A stretch of 64,000 nucleotides of DNA. Origin: Candidatus Electrothrix communis. Lineage in GTDB: Bacteria; Desulfobacterota; Desulfobulbia; Desulfobulbales; Desulfobulbaceae. The translations under genes and the position numbers were made by a program. Where the stretch lies: NCBI GenBank assembly GCA_030644725.1, contig CP130629.1:3673501-3737500 (forward strand), read 5' to 3'. Positions 1-8,751 of the stretch are shown here, piece after piece. Numbering within the stretch: position 1 is the stretch's first letter; the number at the start of each line of letters is the position of its first letter. The notes under the pieces are model-generated. The model was not told the DNA's origin and searched no databases. It saw only the letters and a list, made by a program, of their open reading frames with translations.

Positions 1-775
1 TGGCCCGTTCCATATCTGGGTATGATCTTCCTAGAGCCATAGTGTAGGGATGAGAGGGAGCAAGCAGCAGGTTGTTCGAGGGCAGCCGTTCCATGATTTG
101 GCCGGAATACAACACCACGGTTTGCTGGGAATTCTGGACAGCGAATTCCAGATCATGGGTGATCAGCAGGATCGCCTTACCCTTATCCGTAGCCTGCCGC
201 ATAACTTGGGAAATAAGGACTCTGGTCACCGCATCAAGATTGGAGGTAGGTTCATCTAAAATCAAAACATCAGGATCAAGGACAAGGGCCATTGCCAGTA
301 GAACCCGCTGCGCTTGACCGCCGCTTAACTGATGGGGATAGCGGTTGTATTCCCGCTCTGTGAGCCCCAGTTGCCCTAACGCCTGGGCCGCCTTTTGCAA
401 GGATTCGTTTCTATTGATTTTTTTACGACAGATCAAGGGCTCAGCCACCTGTTCAATCACTCGATGCACCGGATTGAGATTGGCTGTGCCGTTTTGAAAA
501 GCCATAGCTATTTTGAACCAACGTAGACAATTCACCGCCTTTTGATCCTTATAATCAATTTCTTCGCCGTCCAGGCTGATCTTGCCCAGGATTACTGTCT
601 CCTTGGGCAGTAGGCCTAAACAGGCCAAGGCCAGAGTTGACTTGCCGGAACCGGATTCACCGACCAGGGCTGTGCAGGTTCCGGGCTTGACCTCCAGGTC
701 AATATCCTCCAAGGCCTGAAGCAAACCGTGCTTCGTCTGATACAGGATCGACAGGCCGTTTATGCGTAGGGTCAT
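1..775 (-). CDS. Peptide/nickel-type ABC transporter ATPase (3'-truncated by window edge)
   Basis: The minus strand is open from an ATG at 775 to the window edge, giving at least 258 residues of an ABC ATPase of the DppD/NikD/OppD class. Visible motifs in order are Walker A (GESGSGKST, near residue 36), a Q-loop (MAFQNGT), the signature LSGGQ, Walker B (VLILDEPT) and the H-loop (LITHDLE). It would power import through the two permeases encoded just upstream on the same strand. Its start overlaps the stop of the preceding permease in an ATGA arrangement, which indicates translational coupling. This transporter class usually has a second ATPase (DppF/NikE), which would lie beyond the window. 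The substrate cannot be read from the ATPase; the neighbours suggest a metal or metal chelate. Confidence 0.9.
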   Translation of the reverse strand, partial: MTLRINGLSILYQTKHGLLQALEDIDLEVKPGTCTALVGESGSGKSTLALACLGLLPKETVILGKISLDGEEIDYKDQKAVNCLRWFKIAMAFQNGTANLNPVHRVIEQVAEPLICRKKINRNESLQKAAQALGQLGLTEREYNRYPHQLSGGQAQRVLLAMALVLDPDVLILDEPTSNLDAVTRVLISQVMRQATDKGKAILLITHDLEFAVQNSQQTVVLYSGQIMERLPSNNLLLAPSHPYTMALGRSYPDMERA

Positions 776-1626
776 ACTGCTGATTCTCCAAAGTTTTCTC
801 GCAAACGGGGGTCCAGCATTTTTTCCAAACTGATCACTATGAAGGTGACGGTCATGATCAGTAGAGACAGGCAGAGCACCGGCGGCAGGAGCCAGTTCCA
901 CCAGACATCCAAGTAATAGTATTTAAGCGCATAATGGATCATCATGCCCAGGGATTTTCGGCCCGGATCAATCAGCCCCATAAAGGCCAAGGATGCCTCC
1001 ATGAACATGGCCATCCTGCACTTGCCGGAAAAACCGATGAGGTAAAGCGGAAACAGTTCCGGGAGCAGATGGCGGAAGATGATATAGCTGTTACCGGCTC
1101 CCATCTGGACAGCGGCCCGGACATGCGGGCTTTCTCGGACAATTAGGGTTTGCGCCCGGATGGCCTTGCTGATTGTCGGCCAGATAAGCAGGGCCAGAAT
1201 AACGGCCAGTGTCAGGGGCGGCGGTTGAAACAGGGCTGAAATCAGAATCAGCACCATGATGGCGGGAACAGCCAGCAGCACATCAGCCAGCCGCATGAAG
1301 AGCATGTCAATGATGCCGCCGAACCAGCCCGCAGTCAGTCCGATAAGCACACCTATGCAGAGTGACACAGCGGCACAGGTCAGACCGAAGAGCACGGTGT
1401 TGCGAACCGCACAAATCAGGCCCGCAAGAATATCCTGGCCGCAGTCGTTGACCCCTAAAGGATGGACGGCGCAGGGCGAAGAAAGCGGCGTGAATTCCAT
1501 AGCTGAGGGATCATGTGGACATATTGCCGAGCCGAAGATTGAGGCTGTGGCAAAGAAAAAAAACAGGATGCCGCCCGTGAGCAGCCAAGGATCGCGGAGC
1601 ATCTTTTTTTTAGCGTTGATATGCAT
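772..1626 (-). CDS. ABC transporter permease, DppC/NikC-like
   Basis: This is an inner-membrane permease of the binding-protein-dependent peptide/nickel family, with several hydrophobic segments. The N-terminal segment (DPWLLTGGILFFFFATASI) is followed by the cytoplasmic-loop region typical of the family (AAVQMGAGNSYIIFRHLLPE), the EAA-type contact site for the ATPase. I prefer the ATG at 1626 (MHINAKKKMLRDPW), giving 284 residues; a longer form from 1659 would add 11 residues and overlap the upstream gene more. It overlaps the upstream permease by 17 bases and the downstream ATPase by 4, so it sits in a tight operon. Function as a transport channel is well supported; the cargo is not. Confidence 0.88.
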   Translation of the reverse strand: MHINAKKKMLRDPWLLTGGILFFFFATASIFGSAICPHDPSAMEFTPLSSPCAVHPLGVNDCGQDILAGLICAVRNTVLFGLTCAAVSLCIGVLIGLTAGWFGGIIDMLFMRLADVLLAVPAIMVLILISALFQPPPLTLAVILALLIWPTISKAIRAQTLIVRESPHVRAAVQMGAGNSYIIFRHLLPELFPLYLIGFSGKCRMAMFMEASLAFMGLIDPGRKSLGMMIHYALKYYYLDVWWNWLLPPVLCLSLLIMTVTFIVISLEKMLDPRLRENFGESAV

Positions 1627-2602
1627 CCTGCACTCGCGGATCAAGAGAGGCGTAAACAAGTTCCAGCAGCATGATCATAGCCAGCACCATGATAGAGGAA
1701 ATAAGGACAATCGCCTGGATTACCGGAAGATCCCGGAGCCGGATGGCGTTGAACAGCAGGGTGCCCAGGCCAGGATAGGCATGAATCCGTTCCACGACAA
1801 AGGCACCCGTGACCGTGAAGGCTAAACGCAGGCCAAAGCGGGTCACTAAGGGGAGCAGAGCGTTGCGGGCCGCATGGGCGTAGCGAATCCGCAGGCCGGA
1901 AAGCCCCTTGGCTTGCGCGGTTTTTATGTACGGCTGGCTGATCACCATGATCATACTGGTTCTGGTCAGGAGAAAATTTCCAGGAAAATACGCGATGACC
2001 AAGGAAGCCAAGGGCAGGGTTAAATGATGGCCCACATCCAGTAACCATTCCTGAAAAGAAAGCTCGGCATAGGCGGTTTCCGCACCGGCGGCGGGAAACC
2101 AACCTAAATAGAGGGAAAATACAGCCAGCAGAATGACCCCAGTGCAGATCTCAGGAAGACCCTCCATAATGGTGCCGCAGCTGACCAGGGAGCGTTCAAA
2201 GCGGCTATTCCGGCGGAAGGCGGCCTCAACTCCGGCGATAAAACCAGTCAGGGCCGCAAGGATATTGGCCGAAACCAACAGAAGCAAGGTCCAAGGCAGA
2301 GCATCAAAAAAGAGCTCGGAAACCGGAGTCAGGAAGGCGTAGGAATTGCCCCAATCAAGGCGGATGAGTTTGATCAGGTATTTGGCAAATCCAGTGTCTT
2401 GGCTATAATAGGCCCGGAGTTCGGATTCCTGGGCCGCAGTCAGGGTCACATCCTCGGAAGTTGAGTACATGGCCGTGACAAAATCACCGGGTAAGAGAGA
2501 GGGTAGGAGATAACTCAGCCAAATCATCAGCAGGGCGGACAGGGAATAGGCGAACAGCAGGCTGATCCGCTTTTTTGTGAATCGACGTGAAGACAGCATC
2601 AT
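1610..2602 (-). CDS. ABC transporter permease, DppB/NikB-like
   Basis: This is the first of two permeases of a peptide/nickel-type importer, about 330 residues from the ATG at 2602. The N-terminal membrane segment and the PGDFV-like motif after it (LPSLLPGDFV) are characteristic of the DppB side of these channels. A later stretch (AQAKGLSGLRIRYAHAARNA) is the EAA loop that docks on the ATPase. The open frame extends to 2776, but that extension overlaps the solute-binding protein and has no membrane character, so I reject it. The start lies about 25 bases past the stop of the binding-protein gene (2628). No strong ribosome-binding site is visible, which fits translational coupling. Confidence 0.87.
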   Translation of the reverse strand: MMLSSRRFTKKRISLLFAYSLSALLMIWLSYLLPSLLPGDFVTAMYSTSEDVTLTAAQESELRAYYSQDTGFAKYLIKLIRLDWGNSYAFLTPVSELFFDALPWTLLLLVSANILAALTGFIAGVEAAFRRNSRFERSLVSCGTIMEGLPEICTGVILLAVFSLYLGWFPAAGAETAYAELSFQEWLLDVGHHLTLPLASLVIAYFPGNFLLTRTSMIMVISQPYIKTAQAKGLSGLRIRYAHAARNALLPLVTRFGLRLAFTVTGAFVVERIHAYPGLGTLLFNAIRLRDLPVIQAIVLISSIMVLAMIMLLELVYASLDPRVQDAYQR

Positions 2603-2627
2603 TGGGAACTTGGGAAGTTGCGAGCTG

Positions 2628-4178
2628 TCAGCGAAGCAGGGCCGCTTTGTTCTGGCAAATCGGAATTCCGGTTCCGATGCCTCCGGGCGTAAAATACCAG
2701 CTGATGCCTTTTTTCGGATTATAAGCCGCTGTTGATTCCGGGTAGTACAGGGAGAGAGCTGGCAGCTCCTCGGCATAGATTTTCTGAATCTCAGCGAGAA
2801 TAAGCCGCCGTTTTTCCTTGCCTGTCGTATGTAGCTGTTCTTTAAGCAACCGGAGCAACTTTGTGCTGCCAGCGTAGCGGGCCGAGTTCACCGAACCGGT
2901 ATCCGGGGAGATCATTCGGTTGAGTATAACCGCGTCTCCCAGCAGACCCCCGTGCCCGGAAACAGCGAGGTCAAAATCCCAGGCCTTAATCTGGGTGTCA
3001 GCCGCAGTTTTTTCCTGCATCTGGAGATCAACAGCAATGCCGACCTGCTCCAACTGGTGCCTGATAATCTCTCCGTCCCGATCCGTCGTGGTCACGGTGG
3101 AAGCCAAGAGCCGGACACGCAATGGCTTCCCGTCCTTGGTAAAAAATCCATCTTTACCGTGGGTATAGCCCAAAGAGGTCAGGATCTTCCGAGCCTTGGC
3201 CGGATTATACTCGTAGCTCGGCGTTTTTGGGTTGTAAAACTCGTGATCCGGCGAGAGCAGGCCATCGGAAGCTACTGTACCGTGGCCCTGATGGGCCTTG
3301 TCAATTATTTCCTGTCGGTTGATCGCATGGGCCAGGGCATGGCGAAATTCCTTATTACTGAACGGCTCTTTTGTATGATTGATCATCAGCTTTTTATTCC
3401 AGCCCCGTTGATTCCGCAGGATGGTCATGCCTTTTTTCTCTAAAATTTTGACCATATTCGGCTCAATCTGAGCCAAATCCGCCTTGCCGGTAAGCAGAGC
3501 CAGCAAAGGATCATCAGCCTTTATATAGATCAGCCGGTCGATTTTGGGGCGGCCTTGGTAATAATCGGCAAAGGCCTCAAATAAATAGGTACCCTTGACC
3601 TTATGGAAATCGACAAAGGTATACGGCCCGGTGCCAATAAAACTGTCCGGCTGGACGTATTTCTTTGGATCGCTCACCTTGTTCCAGACATGTTTCGGCA
3701 GAATGGGCATGGTGGCCATATAGGCGAGAAAGGGAGCATAAGGCTCACGTAATTTGACCCTGACCTGATACTCCCCCTCAATCTCACAGCTAGCGACACT
3801 GTCCAGACGAACAAAATTATAAGCATGTTCTTTGATATACTGAAAGGTAAAGACCACATCAGCCGGAGTAAACGGCCTGCCGTCATGCCATTTCACTCCT
3901 TGCCGCAAGGTGAATAGGTAACTCAGCGTCTCCGGCTCATAGCTCCACGATTCGGCCAGAGCTGGAATCACACCTGTTGTATCTTTCCAGATCAGGGTGT
4001 CAAAAATCATGCTCATCCGAATATATCCCGGCCCGCGCGGATAATGGCGATACGGTGTGGGAAAACCCCAGTCGCCGCTTGGGTCAGCAATGCGAATTTC
4101 ACTATTGCTCGCAAAGCAGATTATTCCGAAAAATAAAATGAAAATAAGCGAAAGGGTGCATCGCTGAATCAGAGCCAT
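2628..4178 (-). CDS. Family 5 extracellular solute-binding protein of the ABC importer
   Basis: This periplasmic binding protein (516 residues) delivers substrate to the permeases encoded downstream. A signal peptide is visible at the start (LSLIFILFFGIICFAS). The family-5 hallmark follows: LRQGVKWHDGRPFTPADVVF near residue 100, then a region resembling RQEIIDKAHQGHGTVASDGL. The start at 4178 is preceded by AGAGGATGGTG and lies 7 bases after the FmdE stop; the longer frame to 4274 would put residues ahead of the signal peptide. Family 5 includes peptide, nickel (NikA) and metallophore (CntA) binders. The neighbouring TonB receptor, FmdE-like protein and NicO transporter make a metal or metal chelate my favoured cargo, but this is inference. 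Confidence 0.88.
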   Translation of the reverse strand: MALIQRCTLSLIFILFFGIICFASNSEIRIADPSGDWGFPTPYRHYPRGPGYIRMSMIFDTLIWKDTTGVIPALAESWSYEPETLSYLFTLRQGVKWHDGRPFTPADVVFTFQYIKEHAYNFVRLDSVASCEIEGEYQVRVKLREPYAPFLAYMATMPILPKHVWNKVSDPKKYVQPDSFIGTGPYTFVDFHKVKGTYLFEAFADYYQGRPKIDRLIYIKADDPLLALLTGKADLAQIEPNMVKILEKKGMTILRNQRGWNKKLMINHTKEPFSNKEFRHALAHAINRQEIIDKAHQGHGTVASDGLLSPDHEFYNPKTPSYEYNPAKARKILTSLGYTHGKDGFFTKDGKPLRVRLLASTVTTTDRDGEIIRHQLEQVGIAVDLQMQEKTAADTQIKAWDFDLAVSGHGGLLGDAVILNRMISPDTGSVNSARYAGSTKLLRLLKEQLHTTGKEKRRLILAEIQKIYAEELPALSLYYPESTAAYNPKKGISWYFTPGGIGTGIPICQNKAALLR

Positions 4179-4185
4179 CAAACTA

Positions 4186-4725
4186 TCACCATCCTCTTGA
4201 GTATTCTGATGCACAGTCAAGGCAAACTTTTTTGCCATCATGCAGGCGAATTTTTTGTTCAGCAGCGGTTTCACCGCATTGTTCGCAGGTCACGCTTTTG
4301 AAAATTCGGGCCTTGGAGGGCGGTTCATAGGAAGGCTCACTAAAGGCGAAGACTTCTTCTATCGGCAGGGTCATAAGCTCCTGTTGAAAGGTTGCCCTGT
4401 CCATTGTTTCATGGTTAAACTGCTTAATCAGGCGAAGTCGCAGTTTTTTTCCTTTATCTCGGAGGAAAAAGCTGAAGGCCTGTTTACCCCGATCTCGAAA
4501 GATCAGGTTGCCCTTACCCAGGGTGCAGCCGGTGAGGAATTGGATAGCATCCAGACCGCAGGCATCGTTTTCCGTGACACAGACCAATTCTTCGTCCTGA
4601 GAAAAAGTAATCCCCAGCCGTTCACGGGCGGCCATGGCGGCGCGAAAACCGATGGCCAAGCCGGGACATTCATGGCCGTGGAAGTCCACACATTGTTTCC
4701 AGTCATCTTGTTGAGGTAAGCACAT
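4186..4725 (-). CDS. FmdE-like protein with C-terminal zinc-ribbon
   Basis: This 179-residue protein has the FmdE/FwdE-type N-terminal motif (CVDFHGHECPGLAIGFRAA), named after a subunit of formylmethanofuran dehydrogenase. Stand-alone copies are common in non-methanogens, where their role is unclear. The C-terminus carries a four-cysteine zinc-ribbon-like motif (CEQCGE...CLDCASEY). A strong Shine-Dalgarno (AAGGAGATCC) fixes the ATG at 4725. It is the first gene of the operon with the solute-binding protein and transporter and lies just downstream of the TonB receptor. In such contexts a metal-binding or sensing role is plausible, but the sequence does not establish it. Confidence 0.85.
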   Translation of the reverse strand: MCLPQQDDWKQCVDFHGHECPGLAIGFRAAMAARERLGITFSQDEELVCVTENDACGLDAIQFLTGCTLGKGNLIFRDRGKQAFSFFLRDKGKKLRLRLIKQFNHETMDRATFQQELMTLPIEEVFAFSEPSYEPPSKARIFKSVTCEQCGETAAEQKIRLHDGKKVCLDCASEYSRGW

Positions 4726-4823
4726 TGCAGGATCTCCTTGCTGTCTATGGATAAGTGGTAATTTAAAACATTTTTATCTCGCCTGTACAATGGGGCAGAT
4801 AATTTAGTTGTGTTGTAGTTGCC

Positions 4824-4851
4824 GTAGGGGGCGTTTGCGAACGACTCCTAC
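4824..4851. repeat. Single-hairpin member of the GTAGGGG palindromic repeat family
   Basis: GTAGGGGGCGTT and AACGACTCCTAC face each other around TGCG, matching at 10 of 12 positions as an inverted repeat. It lies between the TonB receptor stop and the FmdE gene and shares the GTAGGGG/CTAC ends with the copies elsewhere in the window. Confidence 0.6.
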
Positions 4852-4861
4852 CTCAACCCGT

Positions 4862-6910
4862 TTACATATCCAACGTAAACCGCAACCAGAAGGTCTGTCC
4901 CGGACTGACAGCATAATTGGTGGTATCGTAGCCGCTCCACACGGCCTGACTGTAATGCTCATCAAAAAGATTATCCACATCCAGGTTGATCCGCCAGGTA
5001 TCGCCGTTATCGGTTAATCCTTCATATCCCAGCGAGGCATCGGTTACATCGTAGCCGCCATAGGAGATAGTGTTGGCACCGTCAACAGAGTAGCTGTCAA
5101 CATGACGCCATTTGATCCTGCCGCTGAAGCCGGAAGCAGCCTGATAGCGAAGACCGAGATTGGTGGTATACTCGGGTACGCCGGTGATTTCTTTCCCCAC
5201 CATTGCGGCATCCGGGTTACTGGTGATTTCAGTGTTTATCATGGTGAGATCGCCGAACACCTCAAAGCCGGGTATTCCCGGACGCAGGGTTGCAGATAAC
5301 TCCATCCCTTCCCGTCGGGTTTCTCCCAGATTGGCATAGGTCCCGGAACCGGAAGGATATTCCTGAACCTCGTCTTCCGTATCAATCAGGAAAAGCGTAA
5401 GATCGGCGGTCAGAAAATCACCCGGCTCGAAGAGCAGACCTGTCTCGTACTGATGCACCGTTGTCGCGGTATCACCGGCAGCTGAATTATATTTGAGCAC
5501 ATCTGAGGGAAGGGCAAAACCTTGGGTGTAACTTGCCCGGAAATCCAGGCTTTCATGCAGGCTACTGAGAAAACCGATTTTCGGGCTCAGATGATTATAA
5601 TTGTTCATGTCCGAGGTCGAGGGGGTTGCACCGGGATCGTCATTCGCATATTCCCCGGAAAAGGTATCGTAGCGGAGCCCCAGCCACGGCTTGAAAAGAG
5701 GGTGCAGAGCGTAATCCGCCTGACCGAACAGGGAGACGGTGTTGATGGTGAAATCCCGATCCTGGGTTTGGGCGGTACAGACGCGGTTTTCCGTATTAAA
5801 GCGGGTCCATTCCGTCGCCTCGTGCAGGTACTCTATCCCGGCGACCCCGTTCAGTTTTCGTTCGCCATAGATTCCGGTAAAATTATAGCTTGTTCCGCTG
5901 CCGTAGACCATTCGATCATAAAAACGTTCTGTCTGTCCGCCGGGATCATAACCGAATTTGGCAAAGCGGATGAAGTCCTGCTGGGTGGCATAGGCCCAGG
6001 CAAGAACCCGTCGGTTTTCGTCTAAGGTATAGCCCAGATCAAGACGCTCGGTGGTAAAGGATTTATCGCCCCCATCGTCCTCGGCGTTGATTGCCTGATG
6101 GCGGGCCGCCTCTTTGTCGTCAAACTGGTCTTTGGGGATGTAACCGGGTGCATCCCATTCCGAGGCATGAACCCGGACAGAAACAGCCGCATCCAGTTCG
6201 GGGGTCGCCTGCCAGCCCAAACGACCGCTGAAATTACCGCGTAGCCAGGAGGAGTTGTCCTGATAGCCGCCGGTGGAAGCATATTGGAGAGCTGTATTCA
6301 GTTGCAGGGTATCGCTGAGGCCGTGGCCGAAGGCGTGTTGAAAATCATAGGAGTCATAGGAACCTGCGGTTGTCTGCAAGGTATTGTATTCTCCGCTTTT
6401 GCGGGTATGGAAGGAGATAGCTCCGCCTCTGGCAAAGTTGCCGAACAGCGGTGATGAGGGGCCTTTGAAGACCTCGACCCGATCAAGCTCCAGAGGAATA
6501 ATTATGTTCATATCCGCATACCCGTCAGCATGGGATTCCCCTTCATTGAGGAGGATTCCGTCAACCGCGATGGCTGCATCGCCGCCATGCCCAGCATTTT
6601 TGAATCCCCGGATAGTGAATTCATTGGCTACCCCGCCCATACCGTAGCGATGAATCTCTATACCAGGCACCTCTTCAAGAATTTCCTCCGGTTGAGAGAG
6701 CTTGATCTCCTGGACCTCTTCCATATCAACCAGATTGACGGTGGCCGGTTGGTCGGCAGCAGTAATGGCCTCTCCCTTCACCGTGATTTCATCCATAAGA
6801 ATGGCTTGGTCGCTGTCCCTGGAGGAGGATGCCTGGACCATGTGCGGCATTATTATTGCGGTGAGGGCAAGGGTGTTGAAAATTTTTCTTCTTCCTGATC
6901 GTTGGTGCAT
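4862..6910 (-). CDS. TonB-dependent outer-membrane receptor
   Basis: A 682-residue outer-membrane receptor that would take up a chelate or cofactor using TonB energy. It has a signal peptide (MHQRSGRRKIFNTLALTAII... ending near QAS), a short TonB-box-like stretch (DEITVKGE), a plug domain (PEEILEEVPGIEIHRYGMGG through FKGPSSPLFGNFARGGAISF) and a long beta-strand-rich barrel. The C-terminus (GQTFWLRFTLDM) is barrel-like though it ends in Met rather than the usual aromatic. It lies upstream of, and on the same strand as, the FmdE/ABC importer genes with a 136-base gap, so the receptor and importer probably handle the same substrate. No exbB/exbD/tonB is present in the window. Confidence 0.92.
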   Translation of the reverse strand: MHQRSGRRKIFNTLALTAIIMPHMVQASSSRDSDQAILMDEITVKGEAITAADQPATVNLVDMEEVQEIKLSQPEEILEEVPGIEIHRYGMGGVANEFTIRGFKNAGHGGDAAIAVDGILLNEGESHADGYADMNIIIPLELDRVEVFKGPSSPLFGNFARGGAISFHTRKSGEYNTLQTTAGSYDSYDFQHAFGHGLSDTLQLNTALQYASTGGYQDNSSWLRGNFSGRLGWQATPELDAAVSVRVHASEWDAPGYIPKDQFDDKEAARHQAINAEDDGGDKSFTTERLDLGYTLDENRRVLAWAYATQQDFIRFAKFGYDPGGQTERFYDRMVYGSGTSYNFTGIYGERKLNGVAGIEYLHEATEWTRFNTENRVCTAQTQDRDFTINTVSLFGQADYALHPLFKPWLGLRYDTFSGEYANDDPGATPSTSDMNNYNHLSPKIGFLSSLHESLDFRASYTQGFALPSDVLKYNSAAGDTATTVHQYETGLLFEPGDFLTADLTLFLIDTEDEVQEYPSGSGTYANLGETRREGMELSATLRPGIPGFEVFGDLTMINTEITSNPDAAMVGKEITGVPEYTTNLGLRYQAASGFSGRIKWRHVDSYSVDGANTISYGGYDVTDASLGYEGLTDNGDTWRINLDVDNLFDEHYSQAVWSGYDTTNYAVSPGQTFWLRFTLDM

Positions 6911-6983
6911 GTTCTTTTTTCTCTCTTCTTGTTGCTGAGCTGAATCTCATCTTGTCCTGCTCAGTTTTTTGATATAACACCCA

Positions 6984-7004
6984 TCCCTCCCCTCTGGGGA
7001 GGGA
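6984..7004. repeat. Perfect 9-bp inverted repeat
   Basis: TCCCTCCCC, a 3-base loop and GGGGAGGGA form a perfect GC-rich hairpin about 75 bases upstream of the TonB receptor start. There is no T-run to suggest a simple terminator. Confidence 0.7.
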
Positions 7005-7013
7005 CAACAAAAC

Positions 7014-7058
7014 ATGAAAGTTGTTCGGGCGACTCCAAGGAGTCGCCGGTACTTTCAT
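7014..7058. repeat. Compound inverted repeat (8-bp outer, 9-bp inner arms)
   Basis: Inner arms GGCGACTCC and GGAGTCGCC are separated by AA, and outer arms ATGAAAGT and ACTTTCAT flank them, all perfect. The whole could fold as a long hairpin with a small internal bulge in the TonB receptor leader. It could be a regulator site, an RNA element or a dispersed palindromic repeat. Confidence 0.7.
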
Positions 7059-7284
7059 ATAACGGCAAAGGAATCATAGAAATCGTAATCCAGAGTAAGT
7101 GTACTCTCTAACCCCTTATTCATTATGATAAATTCTCCCCTTGGCTGTGGAGATGGATAGTCCCAGCGTCAGTACCAGCATAATACAAGTTGTGAACACG
7201 TTGCTGCCAGCAGCAGAAAGCCAATGCAGCTTCAGGGAGAAAATCGATGAAAAAATATTAAAAAGTCGTCTTGCTCGCAGCCCT

Positions 7285-8214
7285 TTAAAACCAAATATTT
7301 TTTACAGAATGGAACATGGTGTAGGATCCGAGAACCATAATAAGCAATGCGCTGACAATTCCCATGCTCCGCGCAAAATGGAGGTTTTCGCTGATTTTGT
7401 CGGTCAGGCGACCTGCCTGGGAGAGAGCTACCCCGATGCTCATCATGACTAACCCCAGCCCTAGGCTGAAAAACAGCGTTACGCTCAGGCCTTGGGCGAT
7501 TTTACCCGCAGCAATAGCAGCCAGTAGAGTGGCGATGGCCGCTGGGCAGGGGATGATGCCGCCGGAGATCCCCAGCATAAAGAGTTCCCATGTATTCTTT
7601 TCTGCGTCTCCGTGGTTATGATGTGCATTATGCGTATTATGTGTATGGTGTTTATGCTCTTCTTCCATATGCTCGTGACTGTGATGGGGGTGCTCATGAT
7701 AACTACCATCATGCACATGGTCATGCTCATGCGGATGATGATGCTCGTGAATATGCTCCTGTTTCTCTAAGGCGTGATCGTGGTTGTGGCTATGATCGTG
7801 GTGGTCGTCCTGCTCTTTGTCATGACTATGTTTATGAGTGTGCGGATGATGGTGCTCATGACTGTGGCCCTTGCCGAAAAGATGCACATGTTGATGAGTA
7901 CTCCTGCCGGAAAGCCGCTGTCGGAGCATCCATATTCCTACAGCCAAAATAATTACGGCTGAGACTAAGCCCAGCCAGTCATGGAGTATTGCGTCCGAGT
8001 AGGTTTTGGACAGGATTTTAGCAATAATCCCGAGTAGAATTACGCTGAAGGTATGGGTGATAGTGACGACTGCCCCCAGAAGAAGGCCGTCCCAAGCCCG
8101 GCCTCTGGTGCCTATCATATAAGCGGCGATCAAGGTTTTTCCGTGTCCGGGCTCAAAAGCATGCAGCGCACCAAGGGCAATAGCTCCCGAATAGAGCATA
8201 AAAATATTTGTCAT
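7285..8214 (-). CDS. NicO/RcnA-family nickel-cobalt transporter with histidine-rich loop
   Basis: A 309-residue inner-membrane protein of the NicO family (RcnA-like exporters and related Ni/Co permeases). The first membrane segment carries the family motif HAFEPGHGKT, and later segments include GGIIPCPAA. Between them lies a cytoplasmic or periplasmic loop with about 40 histidines in roughly 100 residues, a metal-binding feature. I chose the ATG at 8214 (MTNIFMLYSG) because it directly precedes the first membrane helix; the frame extends to 8301 with a hydrophilic, non-conserved start. It lies next to the TonB/ABC uptake genes, consistent with balancing nickel or cobalt levels. Direction of transport cannot be read from sequence. 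Confidence 0.88.
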   Translation of the reverse strand: MTNIFMLYSGAIALGALHAFEPGHGKTLIAAYMIGTRGRAWDGLLLGAVVTITHTFSVILLGIIAKILSKTYSDAILHDWLGLVSAVIILAVGIWMLRQRLSGRSTHQHVHLFGKGHSHEHHHPHTHKHSHDKEQDDHHDHSHNHDHALEKQEHIHEHHHPHEHDHVHDGSYHEHPHHSHEHMEEEHKHHTHNTHNAHHNHGDAEKNTWELFMLGISGGIIPCPAAIATLLAAIAAGKIAQGLSVTLFFSLGLGLVMMSIGVALSQAGRLTDKISENLHFARSMGIVSALLIMVLGSYTMFHSVKNIWF

Positions 8215-8403
8215 AATACTCTCTGATTTTTCGTGGTTGATTCTGATGGATAAAGAAAGGTTGCTTCGTACTTGTAAACCACATTTAAGGTGCCCGTACA
8301 ATAAGGCGGAGAGCTCATTCTTGCGGGGGGATTTCCCGGAATTCCTGGGTGAATCGGGTAGAATGGAATCCTAGGGGAAAGAGTACCTTCATGACCCGAG
8401 CTT

Positions 8404-8432
8404 TTGACATTGTAATGTTTTCAGGTTATTAT
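8404..8432 (+). promoter_or_regulatory. Near-consensus sigma-70 promoter
   Basis: TTGACA, a 17-base spacer and TATTAT give a strong forward promoter. It faces the PilZ gene 320 bases away and points away from the nickel-cobalt transporter. Confidence 0.65.
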
Positions 8433-8628
8433 ATTATTTGTTGGATATGCAGGGGGGCAGTGAAGGGATATCAAGAGCTCGAAAGCAATCTCTGGCGGGC
8501 AGGTTGAAGGCATATTTGTTTTGAAAAAACAAGGAAGATCATTTATTATTATTAGTTTGTTGTGATGATACGGTACAGGGCTTGCATTATTTCTATATAC
8601 GATTATATCGTTATTCGTCACTTCAAAA

Positions 8629-8657
8629 GAGCACTTCATATTGTGCTTTTTGAGCAC
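8629..8657 (+). terminator. Possible intrinsic terminator / attenuator with alternative pairing
   Basis: GAGCAC (8629-8634) can pair with GTGC followed by five T (8643-8651), forming a short terminator-like hairpin. The same GTGCT can instead pair with AGCAC at 8653-8657. These two pairings are mutually exclusive, the arrangement seen in attenuators. The stems are short, so this is tentative. Confidence 0.35.
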
Positions 8658-8751
8658 ATTGGAATAATAGCTACCCCGTGCCGATGACAGTTACGAGCAA
8701 GGATTGTTGCTTTCAGAGGCTCTGTGAATTCTTCCCATAAAAGGCGGTTAG

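Larger units (their letters stand above)
6911..7284. other. Intergenic region upstream of the TonB receptor
   Basis: No gene is supported here. The stretch holds two perfect inverted repeats (listed separately) between the 3' end of the NicO gene and the TonB receptor start. They would lie in the receptor's 5' untranslated region or promoter. I do not recognise a cobalamin or other known metal riboswitch. Confidence 0.5.
8215..8751. other. Divergent intergenic region with long leader of the PilZ gene
   Basis: No protein gene is convincing here. It contains a near-consensus forward promoter (8404-8432) and, about 200 bases later, two alternative hairpins around 8629-8657. Transcription from that promoter would give a leader of about 310 bases before the PilZ gene, or a separate small RNA of about 210 bases if it ends at the hairpin. 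Confidence 0.5.

Noticed and set aside
8421-8657. 78-residue minus-strand open frame
   Set aside because: It overlaps the presumed promoter and hairpins, has no family and no protein-like composition.
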